Source: JAAAOZ01 sp964496595
GTDB taxonomy: Bacteria; Chloroflexota; Anaerolineae; B4-G1; SLSP01
NCBI GenBank assembly: GCA_964496595.1
Contig: CAZCAI010000118.1
Coordinates: forward strand, 1-16,416
DNA: 16,416 nt
Direction: 5' to 3'
Position numbers and translations under genes: made by a program. This document shows positions 1 to 8,132 of the stretch, in pieces (position 1 is the stretch's first letter; every line of letters begins with the position of its first letter). Below the pieces are notes generated by a model. That model was not told where the DNA came from. It made no database searches and saw only the letters and a list, made by a program, of their open reading frames with translations.

Positions 1-2784
1 GTGATGGAGACCAAGCGCTTCGCTATCACGGACTTCGCGCCGTATGCGCCCAGCGGGGATGCCCAGGCAGCCTTCTTGGCCAATCCAGTGATCGGGCGGG
101 ATGGAACCGTTCAAGTGGTCGTCGCGCTGCAAATCCCCCATGAACACATCAACGCGATTATGCACGAGCGCGCGGGCATGGGCGAGACCGGCGAGACCTA
201 CCTGGTCGGCAAGGATGATGACGGCGTCCAGAGCTTCCGCAGCGACATCCTGACCGTCCAGCAGGGCACCTACGTCATCGGCTACGAGCTTCCTTCTTTA
301 CCCTACGCCGATGCCGCCCTCGCCGATGAGAGCGCCGGCGCCGCCGATCGCACCACCCACACAGACTCCATCGGCAACGAAGTCTACGTGGTTTACGATC
401 CGCTGGATGTCCAGGGCCTTGATTGGGCCATCATCAGCAAGATCGACGCCACCGAAGTAATGCAGCCCGCGAATAGTTTGCGCAACGCGCTGATCATCAT
501 CGGCGTGATCATCGCCGGCGTGGTCGGCGTTGCGGCCTTCTTCGTCGCCAGTTCTATCGCGAATCCGATCCAGACCATCACCCAAGGCGCACGGCGTCTC
601 GCGGTGGGCGATGCGGCCTTGGCCGGGATGGATTGGGATGAGCTGGAGCGCATCAACCGGCGCCAGGATGAGCTGGGGATGATTGGACGCGCCTTCAACA
701 ATCTAGTCGCCTACTTCCAAGAGGGCGCCAGGGCGATGGGGCAGATCGCGCGCGGCGATCTCACCGTCGAGGTCGAGCCGAAAGATGACGCCGACGTGAT
801 GGGCCACGCGATGGTTCGCATGAAGGCGAGCCTCAGCGCGATGACGGCCAGCGTCAATTATCTGATCGATGCGACGGTGCAGGGGCGGTTGGATACCCGC
901 GCCGACGCCAGTGAGTTCAGCGGCGAGTACCGGCGCATTGTCCAAGGCATCAACGACATCTTAGATGCCGTCATCGGCCCCTTGAATGTCGCGGGCGAGT
1001 ACGTGGACCGCATTAGCAAGGGCGACATTCCTGAACCCATCACCGATGAGTACCGTGGCGACTTCAACGAGATCAAGAACAACCTCAATATGTGCATCGA
1101 CGCGCTCAATGGTATGATTGACGAGACGAATATGCTCACCGCCGCCGCCGTCGCCGGGCGTTTGGATACACGCGGTAACGTGGAACAATATCAGGGTGCC
1201 TATGCCGAGATTGTCCACGGCATCAACGACACGCTGGACGCGGTCATCGGCCCGCTAAACATGGCCGCCGAATATGTGGATCGCATCAGCAAGGGCGACA
1301 TTCCCGAACCGATCGCCGACGAGTATCACGGCGACTTCAACGAGATCAAGCTGAATGTGAACACCCTGATCGAAACGCTGAACCGCTTCATCGCAGAGAT
1401 GGACAAGATGAATCGCGAGCAGGCCGCCGGCGACATCGATGCTCAGGTCGAAGTCGGGCACTTCAGCGGCGCTTATCGAGCGATGGCTTCGGGACTCAAC
1501 GCCCAGGTCTTCGAGCACATTCGGATCAAGAAAGAGGTCGTCCGGGTTGTCCGGGAATATGGGCAGGGCAACTTCGAGGCGAAGATGGAACAACTGCCCG
1601 GCAAGAAAGCGTTCGTCAATGAGGCGCTGGATGCTGTCCGCGAGAACTTGCGGGATTTGGCGAACACGGTCAACATGCTATCTGAGGCGGCGATTGCCGG
1701 CCAACTCGATACCCGGGCCGATATTAGTCAGTTCCACGGCGACTGGTCCAAGCTGGTGGGCGGCGTGAACAATCTGTTGGATGCTATCATCGAGCCGCTG
1801 AATGAGGCCGCCGTCTACGTGGATAAAATCGCCCAGGGCGAGATCCCCGGCGAAATCGAGACCAAGTACCGGGGCGACTTCGCAGCCTTCATAAGCAACC
1901 TCAACATCCTGAGCGCCAGTCTGCGCGAGATGCTCTCCAGCATCCAGGAGGCTGCGAGCAACGTCAGCGCCGCCGCCGCCGAGATTTTAGCCGCCACGAC
2001 GCAGCAGGCGTCGGGCGCCAGCGAGCAATCCGCCGCCATCAGCCAGACCACGACCACCGTCGACGAGGTCAAGACGATCTCCGAGCAGGCCGTCGTGCGG
2101 GCGCAGGAGGTCGCGGATTCATCGCAACGCACCGTGGCCGTCTCCCGCTCAGGCCGCAACTCGGTCGAGAAGACCATCGAGAGCATGGCCCAGATCAAGG
2201 AGCGCGTCGAGGGGATTGCCGAGAACATCCTGGCGCTCTCCGAGCAGACGCAGCAAATCGGCGAGATTACGGCCGCCGTCAGCGACATCGCCTCCCAATC
2301 CAATATGTTGGCGCTCAACGCCTCCGTCGAGGCCGCCCGCGCCGGCGAGCACGGGAAAGGCTTTGCCGTCGTCGCCGTCGAGGTGCGCAACCTGGCCGAA
2401 CAATCCAAGCAAGCGACCTCCCAGATTCGCGCCATCCTTACCGACATCCAGAACGCGATCAACGCCTCCGTGATGGTCACCGAGGAAGGCTCCAAAGTCG
2501 TGGATGAGGGCGTCCACCGGGCCGCCGAAGCCCGCGAGGCCATCGAACAACTCGCCTCCGTCATCAACCAATCTGCCCAAATCGCCTCGCAGGTCGTCGC
2601 CGGCGGACAGCAGCAAGCCTCCGGCGTGGAGCAAATCGCCACCGCGATGGACAACATCAACCAGGCGATGGTCCAGAGTATGGCCAGCACCCGCCAGGCC
2701 GAAAAATCGGCCCAGGACATGAACGGCTTGGCCAAAGTGCTGGATAAAACAGTGCGGACGTACAAACTCAACGGTGATGAGTAA
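1..2784 (+). CDS. Methyl-accepting chemotaxis protein with poly-HAMP array (5' partial)
   Basis: Membrane chemoreceptor that senses a ligand outside the cell and controls the CheA encoded next to it. The coding frame is open to the left edge, so the true start and first membrane segment are missing. Visible residues 1-160 look like the distal half of an extracytoplasmic Cache sensor (motif GETGETYLVG near 61-70). One membrane helix follows at about 162-187, then a canonical HAMP. Residues about 280-640 hold four tandem units of about 91 residues marked by G295, G386, G477 and G567, consistent with poly-HAMP. The cytoplasmic signalling domain covers about 650-920. Its hairpin tip lies at 761-802 (SNMLALNASVEAARAGEHGK and onward), close to consensus. 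Gln/Glu-rich methylation-type sites are seen near Q668-Q669 and near the C-terminus. No C-terminal CheR-tethering pentapeptide is seen. The family call is certain; the ligand is unknown. Confidence 0.95.
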   Translation: MMETKRFAITDFAPYAPSGDAQAAFLANPVIGRDGTVQVVVALQIPHEHINAIMHERAGMGETGETYLVGKDDDGVQSFRSDILTVQQGTYVIGYELPSLPYADAALADESAGAADRTTHTDSIGNEVYVVYDPLDVQGLDWAIISKIDATEVMQPANSLRNALIIIGVIIAGVVGVAAFFVASSIANPIQTITQGARRLAVGDAALAGMDWDELERINRRQDELGMIGRAFNNLVAYFQEGARAMGQIARGDLTVEVEPKDDADVMGHAMVRMKASLSAMTASVNYLIDATVQGRLDTRADASEFSGEYRRIVQGINDILDAVIGPLNVAGEYVDRISKGDIPEPITDEYRGDFNEIKNNLNMCIDALNGMIDETNMLTAAAVAGRLDTRGNVEQYQGAYAEIVHGINDTLDAVIGPLNMAAEYVDRISKGDIPEPIADEYHGDFNEIKLNVNTLIETLNRFIAEMDKMNREQAAGDIDAQVEVGHFSGAYRAMASGLNAQVFEHIRIKKEVVRVVREYGQGNFEAKMEQLPGKKAFVNEALDAVRENLRDLANTVNMLSEAAIAGQLDTRADISQFHGDWSKLVGGVNNLLDAIIEPLNEAAVYVDKIAQGEIPGEIETKYRGDFAAFISNLNILSASLREMLSSIQEAASNVSAAAAEILAATTQQASGASEQSAAISQTTTTVDEVKTISEQAVVRAQEVADSSQRTVAVSRSGRNSVEKTIESMAQIKERVEGIAENILALSEQTQQIGEITAAVSDIASQSNMLALNASVEAARAGEHGKGFAVVAVEVRNLAEQSKQATSQIRAILTDIQNAINASVMVTEEGSKVVDEGVHRAAEAREAIEQLASVINQSAQIASQVVAGGQQQASGVEQIATAMDNINQAMVQSMASTRQAEKSAQDMNGLAKVLDKTVRTYKLNGDE

Positions 2785-2791
2785 TACTGTG

Positions 2792-2889
2792 GGAGGAATT
2801 GGGAATGAAGAATGAAGAATGAAGAATGAAGAATGAAGAATGAAGAATTGCGTGTCACGTCCTGATATATTCTAAATTCCCAATTCTCC
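2792..2889. repeat. Heptanucleotide tandem repeat inside an inverted repeat
   Basis: The spacer between the chemoreceptor gene and cheA. Six uninterrupted copies of AATGAAG run from 2804 to 2845. They are flanked by arms at 2792-2806 and 2876-2889 that are reverse complements except for one extra G in the left arm. The transcript could fold into a stem-loop with the heptamers in the loop. There is no U-tract behind it, so it does not look like a terminator. The adjoining AATTGCG resembles the GAATTGCGAAT words of other spacers. Confidence 0.85.
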
Positions 2890-2906
2890 ATCAAGGAGCG
2901 TAATCT

Positions 2907-5255
2907 ATGTCCATCAGCGCTAATGTTCGCGAAAAATTACTCAACAGCTTCCGCGCCGAACTGAAAGAGCACATTCAGACGATGACGGATGGGCTGTTGG
3001 CTCTGGAGCAGGATACCGTGGCCGGGAATGCACGCCAGGAGATGTTAGAAGAGGTCTTCCGCGCGGCCCACAGCCTCAAGGGCGCGGCCCGCGCCTTGGG
3101 CGTGACGATGATCGAGCAGTTGGCCCACGCTCTGGAGAATATCTTAGACGCGCTGCGCCGGGGCAAAATCGAACCGGCGCCCGAGATGTACACCGTCTGC
3201 TATGAGGCCTTCGACGCGATCCAGAACGTCCAGGCCGCCTACGAAGCGGGCAAGGTCACCCCGCCGCCCGCCGCGTTGCAGGCCTTAGCCGCGCTATCCA
3301 AGTTTGACCCGCAGGAGGGCGAAGCTTCAGNNNNNNNNNNNNNNNNNNNNNNNNNNNNNNNNNNNNNNNNNNNNNNNNNNNNNNNNNNNNNNNNNNNNNN
3401 NNNNNNNNNNNNNNNNNNNNNNNNNNNNNNGCCGCTAAACATAGCGCCTCAGCCGGATGCCTTGGGCGGCGGCGAGACCATCCGCGTGAAGGTCGATAAA
3501 TTGGACGCGCTGATGGCCCAGTTGAGCGAGCTGTTAGTCACCAAGATCCGCGCCGAGCAGCGGCTGGCGCAACTGCGCGAGATCGAGGAGGGCATGGCGT
3601 TGTGGCAGAAGGATTGGCTGGCGGTTCGCAGCGCGTACAGCCGGTTGGTGCGCCACAATGGGGAGGGGCGGCTCGCCCAATTGGGCAAAGATATGACCCG
3701 TCTGGTCGATTATATGGGCGAGAGTCAGGATCAACTCCGCGAGATGAACGCCCGCGTCAGCAATCTTTCCCGCCAGTACGCCAACGATACGATGCACATG
3801 TCGCTGGTAATCGATGAACTGGAAGAGGAGATCAAGCGCGTGCGGATGTTGCCGCTGCGCACCATCACCGGCCCGTTCCGCCGCATGGTGCGGGATCTGG
3901 CGAGGGACGCCGGCAGAGAGGCGATCCTCCACATCGAAGGGGAGGATACCGAGTTGGATAAGCGGGTGCTGGAGCAGATCAAAGACCCGCTGATTCACCT
4001 GCTGCGCAACGCCGTCGATCACGGCATCGAGCCGCCGGAGGTTCGCATGTTGGCCGATAAGCCGCGCGCGGGCCACATCTATATGAAGGCGGAGCAGCAG
4101 GGCAAGGATATCGTCATCTCCGTCCGCGATGATGGGCGTGGGCTGGATTTGGAGGCCATCCGCGAGACTGTCGCCGAGCGCGACCCCGGTATGGCGCGGG
4201 TGATGAATGAGGCGGAGCTAAAAGAGGCCATCTTCCAAGTGGGTATTTCTACCAGTCCTATCGTCACCGACATCTCCGGGCGCGGGCTGGGATTGGACAT
4301 CGTGCGCCGCAGCGTGGAGTCGCTCCACGGACGCATCGACATCGATACCGCGCCCGATGAGGGCAGCGCCTTCGAGATGACGCTGCCGCTGACGCTGAGC
4401 AGCTCGCGCGGGCTGCTGGTGACCGTCGCCGCTGAATCATTCGCCATTCCTTTGACCAACATCGAGCGCATCCAGGCGGTGGCCCCGGCGGCGATTACCT
4501 CGCTGGGCGGGCACGACGCCATTCACTACAACGACCGCACCATCCCGCTCGTGCGCTTGGGCGATGTGCTGGGCCTGCCGCGCAGCGCGAACGGCCAATC
4601 CGCCGTCGAGAGCCATCCCACCGTGATCCTGGCCTCGGCCGAGCGGCGCATCGCCTTCCTCGTCGATTCCTTGGATGGCGAACAGGAGATCGTCGTCAAG
4701 AGCCTGGGGAAGCAACTGGCGCGCGTTAACGGCATCGCCGGCGCTACCGTGATGGGAGATGGGGAGATCGTCCTCATCCTGAACGTGGCCGACATCATCA
4801 AGATGTCGCTGCGGGGCGGGCGTCGAGCTGCTGCGGAGCCTCGATCCGCCGCCCAGGCGGCAGGGCAAGCGCCGTCCCAGGCCGGCAGGCAGCGCGACAT
4901 CCTCATCGTGGACGATTCGATCACGACCCGCACCCTGGAGCGCAACATCTTGGAGGCGGCGGGCTATCGCGTGCGCGTGGCTATCGATGGGCAGGAGGCG
5001 TGGGATCGTCTGGCGACCGGCGATCTGCCGGAGTTAGTGATTTCCGATGTCTCGATGCCTCGCCTGACCGGCATCGGCCTGACCAAGCGCATCAAGAACG
5101 ACCCGCGCACGGCCCAATTGCCCGTCATCCTGGTCACCTCGTTAGATTCGCCGGAAGACAAGGCGCGCGGCGTGGATGCCGGCGCCGATGCGTACATCAC
5201 CAAGGGCGCGTTTGATCAGGATAACCTCTTGGTGACGATTGAACAGTTGATTTAA
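2907..5255 (+). CDS. cheA: Hybrid chemotaxis histidine kinase CheA with C-terminal receiver
   Basis: Cytoplasmic kinase that autophosphorylates under receptor control and passes phosphate to receiver proteins. An N-terminal Hpt domain carries the phosphorylatable H55 in AAHSLKGAARALG. A 100-N gap covers residues about 142-175, so length and numbering after it are provisional. The dimerisation helices follow. The ATPase domain has an N box with N368 and H372 (LLRNAVDHGIE), a G1 box at 408-412 (DDGRG) and a G2 box at 458-464 (GRGLGLD). Next comes a CheW-like coupling domain, then a receiver domain from about 668 with acceptor D714 (VISDVSMPRLTG). All key residues are present. The start is supported by AAGGAG about 8 nt upstream. 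The Hpt-kinase-CheW-receiver order matches ChpA/PixL/FrzE-type CheA rather than E. coli CheA. The P2 region, if any, would fall in the gap. Confidence 0.93.
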   Translation: MSISANVREKLLNSFRAELKEHIQTMTDGLLALEQDTVAGNARQEMLEEVFRAAHSLKGAARALGVTMIEQLAHALENILDALRRGKIEPAPEMYTVCYEAFDAIQNVQAAYEAGKVTPPPAALQALAALSKFDPQEGEASXXXXXXXXXXXXXXXXXXXXXXXXXXXXXXXXXXPLNIAPQPDALGGGETIRVKVDKLDALMAQLSELLVTKIRAEQRLAQLREIEEGMALWQKDWLAVRSAYSRLVRHNGEGRLAQLGKDMTRLVDYMGESQDQLREMNARVSNLSRQYANDTMHMSLVIDELEEEIKRVRMLPLRTITGPFRRMVRDLARDAGREAILHIEGEDTELDKRVLEQIKDPLIHLLRNAVDHGIEPPEVRMLADKPRAGHIYMKAEQQGKDIVISVRDDGRGLDLEAIRETVAERDPGMARVMNEAELKEAIFQVGISTSPIVTDISGRGLGLDIVRRSVESLHGRIDIDTAPDEGSAFEMTLPLTLSSSRGLLVTVAAESFAIPLTNIERIQAVAPAAITSLGGHDAIHYNDRTIPLVRLGDVLGLPRSANGQSAVESHPTVILASAERRIAFLVDSLDGEQEIVVKSLGKQLARVNGIAGATVMGDGEIVLILNVADIIKMSLRGGRRAAAEPRSAAQAAGQAPSQAGRQRDILIVDDSITTRTLERNILEAAGYRVRVAIDGQEAWDRLATGDLPELVISDVSMPRLTGIGLTKRIKNDPRTAQLPVILVTSLDSPEDKARGVDAGADAYITKGAFDQDNLLVTIEQLI
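3331..3430. other. Assembly gap of exactly 100 N inside cheA
   Basis: A run of exactly 100 unknown bases, most likely a placeholder of unknown true length. It falls in the linker after the Hpt domain of CheA, where low-complexity Pro/Ala-rich sequence is common. Both flanks read in the same frame, which could be chance when the true gap size is unknown. Confidence 0.95.
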
Positions 5256-5263
5256 TTGCGCCT

Positions 5264-5485
5264 CCTTGCGAAGGTTGCGCAACAATTCTGAAAACAAAAT
5301 CATTAGCTTTTTGGAGATAACGTCGCTAACGGCAGCTTATCGCAACCTTCGCAAGGGTAGTCGCTAGTTTTCTCCGCACCCTTGCGAAGGTTAACAAGAG
5401 CTTTGATGAACAGATGAACCCATTCGCTGCACATAGTACGGATTGTTTGAGGTCACTTGCGCAACCTTCGCAAGGGTAGGCGCTA
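5264..5485. repeat. Four copies of a TTGCGAAGG hairpin repeat
   Basis: The 253-nt spacer between cheA and the next receiver gene holds four copies of a short repeat with core ACCCTTGCGAAGGTT. They lie at 5264-5279 (forward), 5341-5357 (reverse), 5378-5392 (forward) and 5460-5478 (reverse). Each copy is a mini-hairpin (AACCTT/AAGGTT type arms around GCG), and opposite copies can pair with each other. The two reverse copies extend into a 26-nt direct repeat (5341-5366 and 5460-5485) with one mismatch in the shared part. Two more copies occur upstream of purH. No open reading frame of note is seen in this spacer. Confidence 0.88.
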
Positions 5486-5511
5486 AATTGTGTTCGTAAG
5501 GAGAATAGGTG

Positions 5512-5991
5512 ATGGAAGAGGTACAGCCGGTGGCCCGTAAGAAAATACTCATCGTTGAGGATAGCCCGGTGCAAGCGCTTTCCCTCTTGCGTCTGCTGGA
5601 AAAGTACGACGTGGAGGTGAAGTGGGCGTTGGATGGGCGCATCGGCGTGGATATGGCGCATCAATTTCTGCCCGATTTGATCGTCCTGGATGTTGAGATG
5701 CCACGTATGAACGGCATCGAGGCCTGTCAGCGCCTCAAGAAGAGCGACCTTACCTCGGACATCCCCGTGGTGCTGTTGACCGTTCGTGATGAGCCAAATT
5801 ATGTCATCGACGGGCTGGATCTGGGAGCGATTGACTACATCCCTAAAGACCCCTTCTCCGGGCAGGTCTTGCTAGAGACCCTCCGCCAGTTAGACATCTT
5901 GCCTTCGGATAATGGCCCGCGCCCCGGCCCGGAAGCGCCTGTAGCGGCGAGGGCCACAGAGCTATCCGATGCTGGAGAGCCGAATCTATGA
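5512..5991 (+). CDS. Stand-alone response regulator receiver protein (CheY/PilH-like)
   Basis: Single-domain receiver that probably takes phosphate from the adjacent CheA. The sequence shows the acidic pair in LIVEDSPVQAL, the acceptor aspartate in LIVLDVEMPRMNG (D60 from this start), a switch threonine in VVLLTVRDE and the conserved lysine in DYIPKD. A 35-residue Pro/Ala-rich tail without recognisable output domain follows. I chose ATG at 5512 because AAGGAG at 5498-5503 lies 8 nt upstream; GTG at 5509 is an alternative in the same frame. The stop overlaps the cheB start (ATGA at 5988-5991), so the two are translationally coupled. It is clearly a paralog of the receiver gene at 7543. With no DNA-binding domain it most likely acts by protein contact. 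Confidence 0.9.
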   Translation: MEEVQPVARKKILIVEDSPVQALSLLRLLEKYDVEVKWALDGRIGVDMAHQFLPDLIVLDVEMPRMNGIEACQRLKKSDLTSDIPVVLLTVRDEPNYVIDGLDLGAIDYIPKDPFSGQVLLETLRQLDILPSDNGPRPGPEAPVAARATELSDAGEPNL

Positions 5992-7145
5992 CACGCCGGG
6001 GCGGGGATATCCGGGTATTGGTCGTTGATGACTCCCAGACCGCGCGGGAGCTGTTGGTGGCGATCTTGCAGACCTCCGAGGGCATTCGCGTCATTGGATC
6101 GGGCGTCAACGGGGCGGAGGCGGTGCGCTTGACCCAGCGCATGCGCCCGGATGTGATCCTGATGGACATCAATATGCCCAAGTTGGACGGCCTTGAGGCG
6201 ACGCGCGAGATTATGAGCGAAATTCCCACGCCCATCGTGTTGATCACCGGAACGCTGATGCTCTCCGATATGGACCTCAGCTTCAAGGCATTGCAGGCCG
6301 GCGCGCTGACCGTCATCCCCAAGCCGGGCCTCTCCGATCCAGAGGCCTGCGACTTGGTGGTCGACAAGGTGCGCTCGATGGCGGATGTGCCCATTGTCCG
6401 CCGGTGGCGACGCGACAAAGAAGGGCGCCCACAATCCACCACACCGGAAGCGCCGATCTGGTCGACGCCGATATCGCCGGACATGCAACTGCCGCCCGCC
6501 CATATACCGAGCGCGCTTTCCCGTACGGAACTGGCGCGTCCCTTCCGCATCATCGGCATCGGGGCCTCCACCGGCGGGCCGGGCGCGTTGGCGACGATCC
6601 TCCGTCCCCTGCCGGCGGATTTTCCGCTGCCCATTCTCATCGTGCAGCACGTCACGCCGGGGTTTGCCATCGGCCTGGCGGAATGGATCGACAGCGAGAC
6701 GCAGATCCGCGTCCGGTTGGCCTCGCACGGGATGCGCCCGCAGCCGGGCGTCGCGCTCATCGCGCCGGACGCCTATCATATGCAGGTGAACTTTCGCGGC
6801 CTGATCGAGCTGAACAAGGAACCGCCGTACAGGGGCCTGCGCCCCTCGGTCAATTATCTATTCGAATCAATGGCGCGGACATGTGGGCCACGGGCGTTAG
6901 GCATCCTGATGACGGGGATGGGCGACGATGGCGCGGACGGCCTCACGGCGCTCCACGCCGAGGGCGGCTTGACCATCGCGCAGGACGAAGCGACGTGTAT
7001 TGTGTACGGGATGCCTCGCGAGGCGGTCATTCGAGGCGGCGTGAGCGCGATCCTATCGTTGGACGAAATCGCGCAGACGTTGAGCTATCTGGCCGACGGC
7101 GCCGGCGGGATGTGGAACGGGAAAGGGGTGAATGATGCAGATTAG
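5988..7145 (+). CDS. cheB: Chemotaxis protein-glutamate methylesterase CheB
   Basis: Demethylates (and may deamidate) receptor glutamyl sites after phosphorylation, giving adaptation. An N-terminal receiver domain (about 1-125) has the acidic pair D14-D15 and acceptor D60 in VILMDINMPKLDG. A linker rich in Pro and Ser follows to about 183. The C-terminal methylesterase domain has the full catalytic triad: S194 in GIGASTGGPGAL, H221 in VQHVTPGFA and D314 in TGMGDDGADG. Length (385 aa) is usual. It overlaps the preceding receiver gene by 4 nt and the next gene by about 11 nt, which indicates a tight operon. The partner methyltransferase CheR is not in the window, though working methylation sites on the receptor imply one nearby or elsewhere. 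Confidence 0.96.
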   Translation: MTRRGGDIRVLVVDDSQTARELLVAILQTSEGIRVIGSGVNGAEAVRLTQRMRPDVILMDINMPKLDGLEATREIMSEIPTPIVLITGTLMLSDMDLSFKALQAGALTVIPKPGLSDPEACDLVVDKVRSMADVPIVRRWRRDKEGRPQSTTPEAPIWSTPISPDMQLPPAHIPSALSRTELARPFRIIGIGASTGGPGALATILRPLPADFPLPILIVQHVTPGFAIGLAEWIDSETQIRVRLASHGMRPQPGVALIAPDAYHMQVNFRGLIELNKEPPYRGLRPSVNYLFESMARTCGPRALGILMTGMGDDGADGLTALHAEGGLTIAQDEATCIVYGMPREAVIRGGVSAILSLDEIAQTLSYLADGAGGMWNGKGVNDAD

Positions 7146-7527
7146 GCAGCATGAAATGAAAACCATCCAAATCGATGCCGAGCCAGATATCGTCTCGGCT
7201 CGCATGCACGTTCGCAACTTGGCCCGCAGTTTAGGATTCAGCACCAAGGATCAGGCGCGCGTCTCGCTGGCGACCTCCTCGCTGGCGCATTTCTTGGATA
7301 TAGGCGGCAAGTATAGGGGCGAAATTACATTTGGATGCTCCAACGGCAATTCGGGCGCTTCGGAGGATGCGGTCGCGATGCACGTGATCTGTATCGTCTT
7401 CTGCGCCAATCCAAAATATCAGATCAACAAACGCGGCCTTTCAAAAGTGCAATGGATGGTGGATGATTTAGCTGTGGAATCATTGCCCTCGGACGACGTC
7501 CAGGTGACGTTGATCAAGTGGAAGTGA
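7135..7527 (+). CDS. RsbT-like degenerate anti-sigma/kinase-fold protein
   Basis: Small protein (130 aa) between cheB and a receiver gene. Its first 55 residues follow the RsbT-type anti-sigma kinase pattern: DIVSARMHVRNLARSLGF then DQARVSLATSSLAHFL, and the C-terminus TLIKWK matches the usual RsbT ending. The ATP-binding parts are lost. In the N box the Mg-binding Glu and Asn are replaced by S49 and F53, the DxGxG motif is replaced by CANPK, and the glycine-rich ATP lid is almost absent. This is from memory of the family, not an alignment. Kinase activity is therefore unlikely, and a partner-binding or scaffold role is inferred. GGGG at 7125-7128 fits ATG 7135 (6 nt) better than ATG 7132 (3 nt). 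It overlaps the end of cheB. The operon position suggests a job in the same signalling pathway. Confidence 0.72.
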   Translation: MQIRQHEMKTIQIDAEPDIVSARMHVRNLARSLGFSTKDQARVSLATSSLAHFLDIGGKYRGEITFGCSNGNSGASEDAVAMHVICIVFCANPKYQINKRGLSKVQWMVDDLAVESLPSDDVQVTLIKWK

Positions 7528-7542
7528 GGGAGGAGTGAAGAG

Positions 7543-7944
7543 ATGACAGATCGAAGGACGGTTTTGGTGGTCGAAGATAGCCCCACGCAGGCGCTCCATT
7601 TGCAGACGATGTTGGAGCAAGAGGGATTGCGCGTCGTCGTCGCTGAGGATGGACGGATCGGCCTGGAGAAAGCGCAGGAAATCCAGCCTGATCTGGTGGT
7701 GTTGGATGTGCAGATGCCGGAGATGAATGGGATGCAAGTCTGCCAGGCGCTGAGTGAACAACCGGAGACGGCGGATATCCCCGTGGTGCTCTTCACAGCT
7801 CACGACGAACAGGAATCGGTCATCCTGGGGCTGCAATTGGGCGCGGTCGATTTTATCCCCAAAGACGTCTTCGCCGACGTCGTCTTGATGGAAACTATCC
7901 GCCAGATGGGGTTGATTCCTGAATCGGAACCGGCAGCGGCGTAA
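7543..7944 (+). CDS. Stand-alone response regulator receiver protein (CheY/PilG-like)
   Basis: Second single-domain receiver of the cluster (133 aa). It shows the acidic pair E11-D12 (VVEDSPTQAL), acceptor D55 in LVVLDVQMPEMNG, the switch threonine in VVLFTAHDE and the conserved lysine in DFIPKD. It shares most of its sequence with the receiver at 5512, including DGRIG, ADIPVVL/SDIPVVL and RQ-LGLIP/RQLDILP, so the two arose by duplication. It lacks the extra tail of its paralog. GGGAGGAG at 7528-7535 sits 7 nt before the ATG, directly behind the stop of the RsbT-like gene. It is the last gene before a strong terminator. Two receivers with a hybrid CheA recall PilG/PilH or PixG/PixH, but twitching motility is only an inference. 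Confidence 0.92.
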   Translation: MTDRRTVLVVEDSPTQALHLQTMLEQEGLRVVVAEDGRIGLEKAQEIQPDLVVLDVQMPEMNGMQVCQALSEQPETADIPVVLFTAHDEQESVILGLQLGAVDFIPKDVFADVVLMETIRQMGLIPESEPAAA

Positions 7945-7945
7945 C

Positions 7946-7990
7946 CTCCGAGAGGGGCCTGGAAGGTTGGGTTTGTAGTAAGTCTCGGAG
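7946..7990. other. Inverted repeat just after the last receiver gene
   Basis: Perfect 8-bp arms CTCCGAGA (7946-7953) and TCTCGGAG (7983-7990) around a 29-nt loop, starting 1 nt after the stop codon. No U-tract follows. It may be an mRNA 3' structure or part of a dispersed repeat. The rest of the 223-nt spacer holds the terminator at 8058 and the repeats at 8133; no gene is seen. Confidence 0.5.
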
Positions 7991-8057
7991 CGATAGCGGA
8001 GTGACGTTCTCCCGCTTTATAATTTTGGAATTTGCAATACAATAGCGTAGGCAGAAA

Positions 8058-8118
8058 AGAGTAGGGCGCTTTCGCGGCGTTGAAGCTGTCCGTGAAAGCG
8101 CGTACTCTTTTTCTTTGT
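8058..8118 (+). terminator. Intrinsic terminator of the chemosensory operon
   Basis: Long imperfect hairpin. AGAGTA (8058-8063) pairs with TACTCT (8103-8108), GCGCTTTC (8066-8073) pairs with GAAAGCGC (8094-8101), and CGG (8075-8077) pairs with CCG (8090-8092), with a small internal loop. It is followed at once by TTTTTCTTTGTGTT. It ends transcription coming from the receiver gene. Because a TATAAT lies upstream at 8018-8023, it could also act within a leader of hisB, but no run of His codons is seen. Confidence 0.85.
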
Positions 8119-8132
8119 GTTGGGCAAATGGC

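Noticed and set aside
1815..2894. Minus-strand open frame of 359 codons opposite the chemoreceptor
   Set aside because: Shadow of the high G+C plus-strand gene; its translation is Ser/Ala-rich without family motifs and ends in repeat-derived sequence.
3331..3430. Frameshift or true break in cheA
   Set aside because: Both flanks are in frame and contain expected CheA domains; the interruption is only an assembly gap.
5835..6779. Two overlapping minus-strand open frames of over 300 codons opposite the receiver gene and cheB
   Set aside because: The plus-strand genes have complete catalytic motifs; the opposite frames are rich in Arg, Gly and Pro and show no domain.
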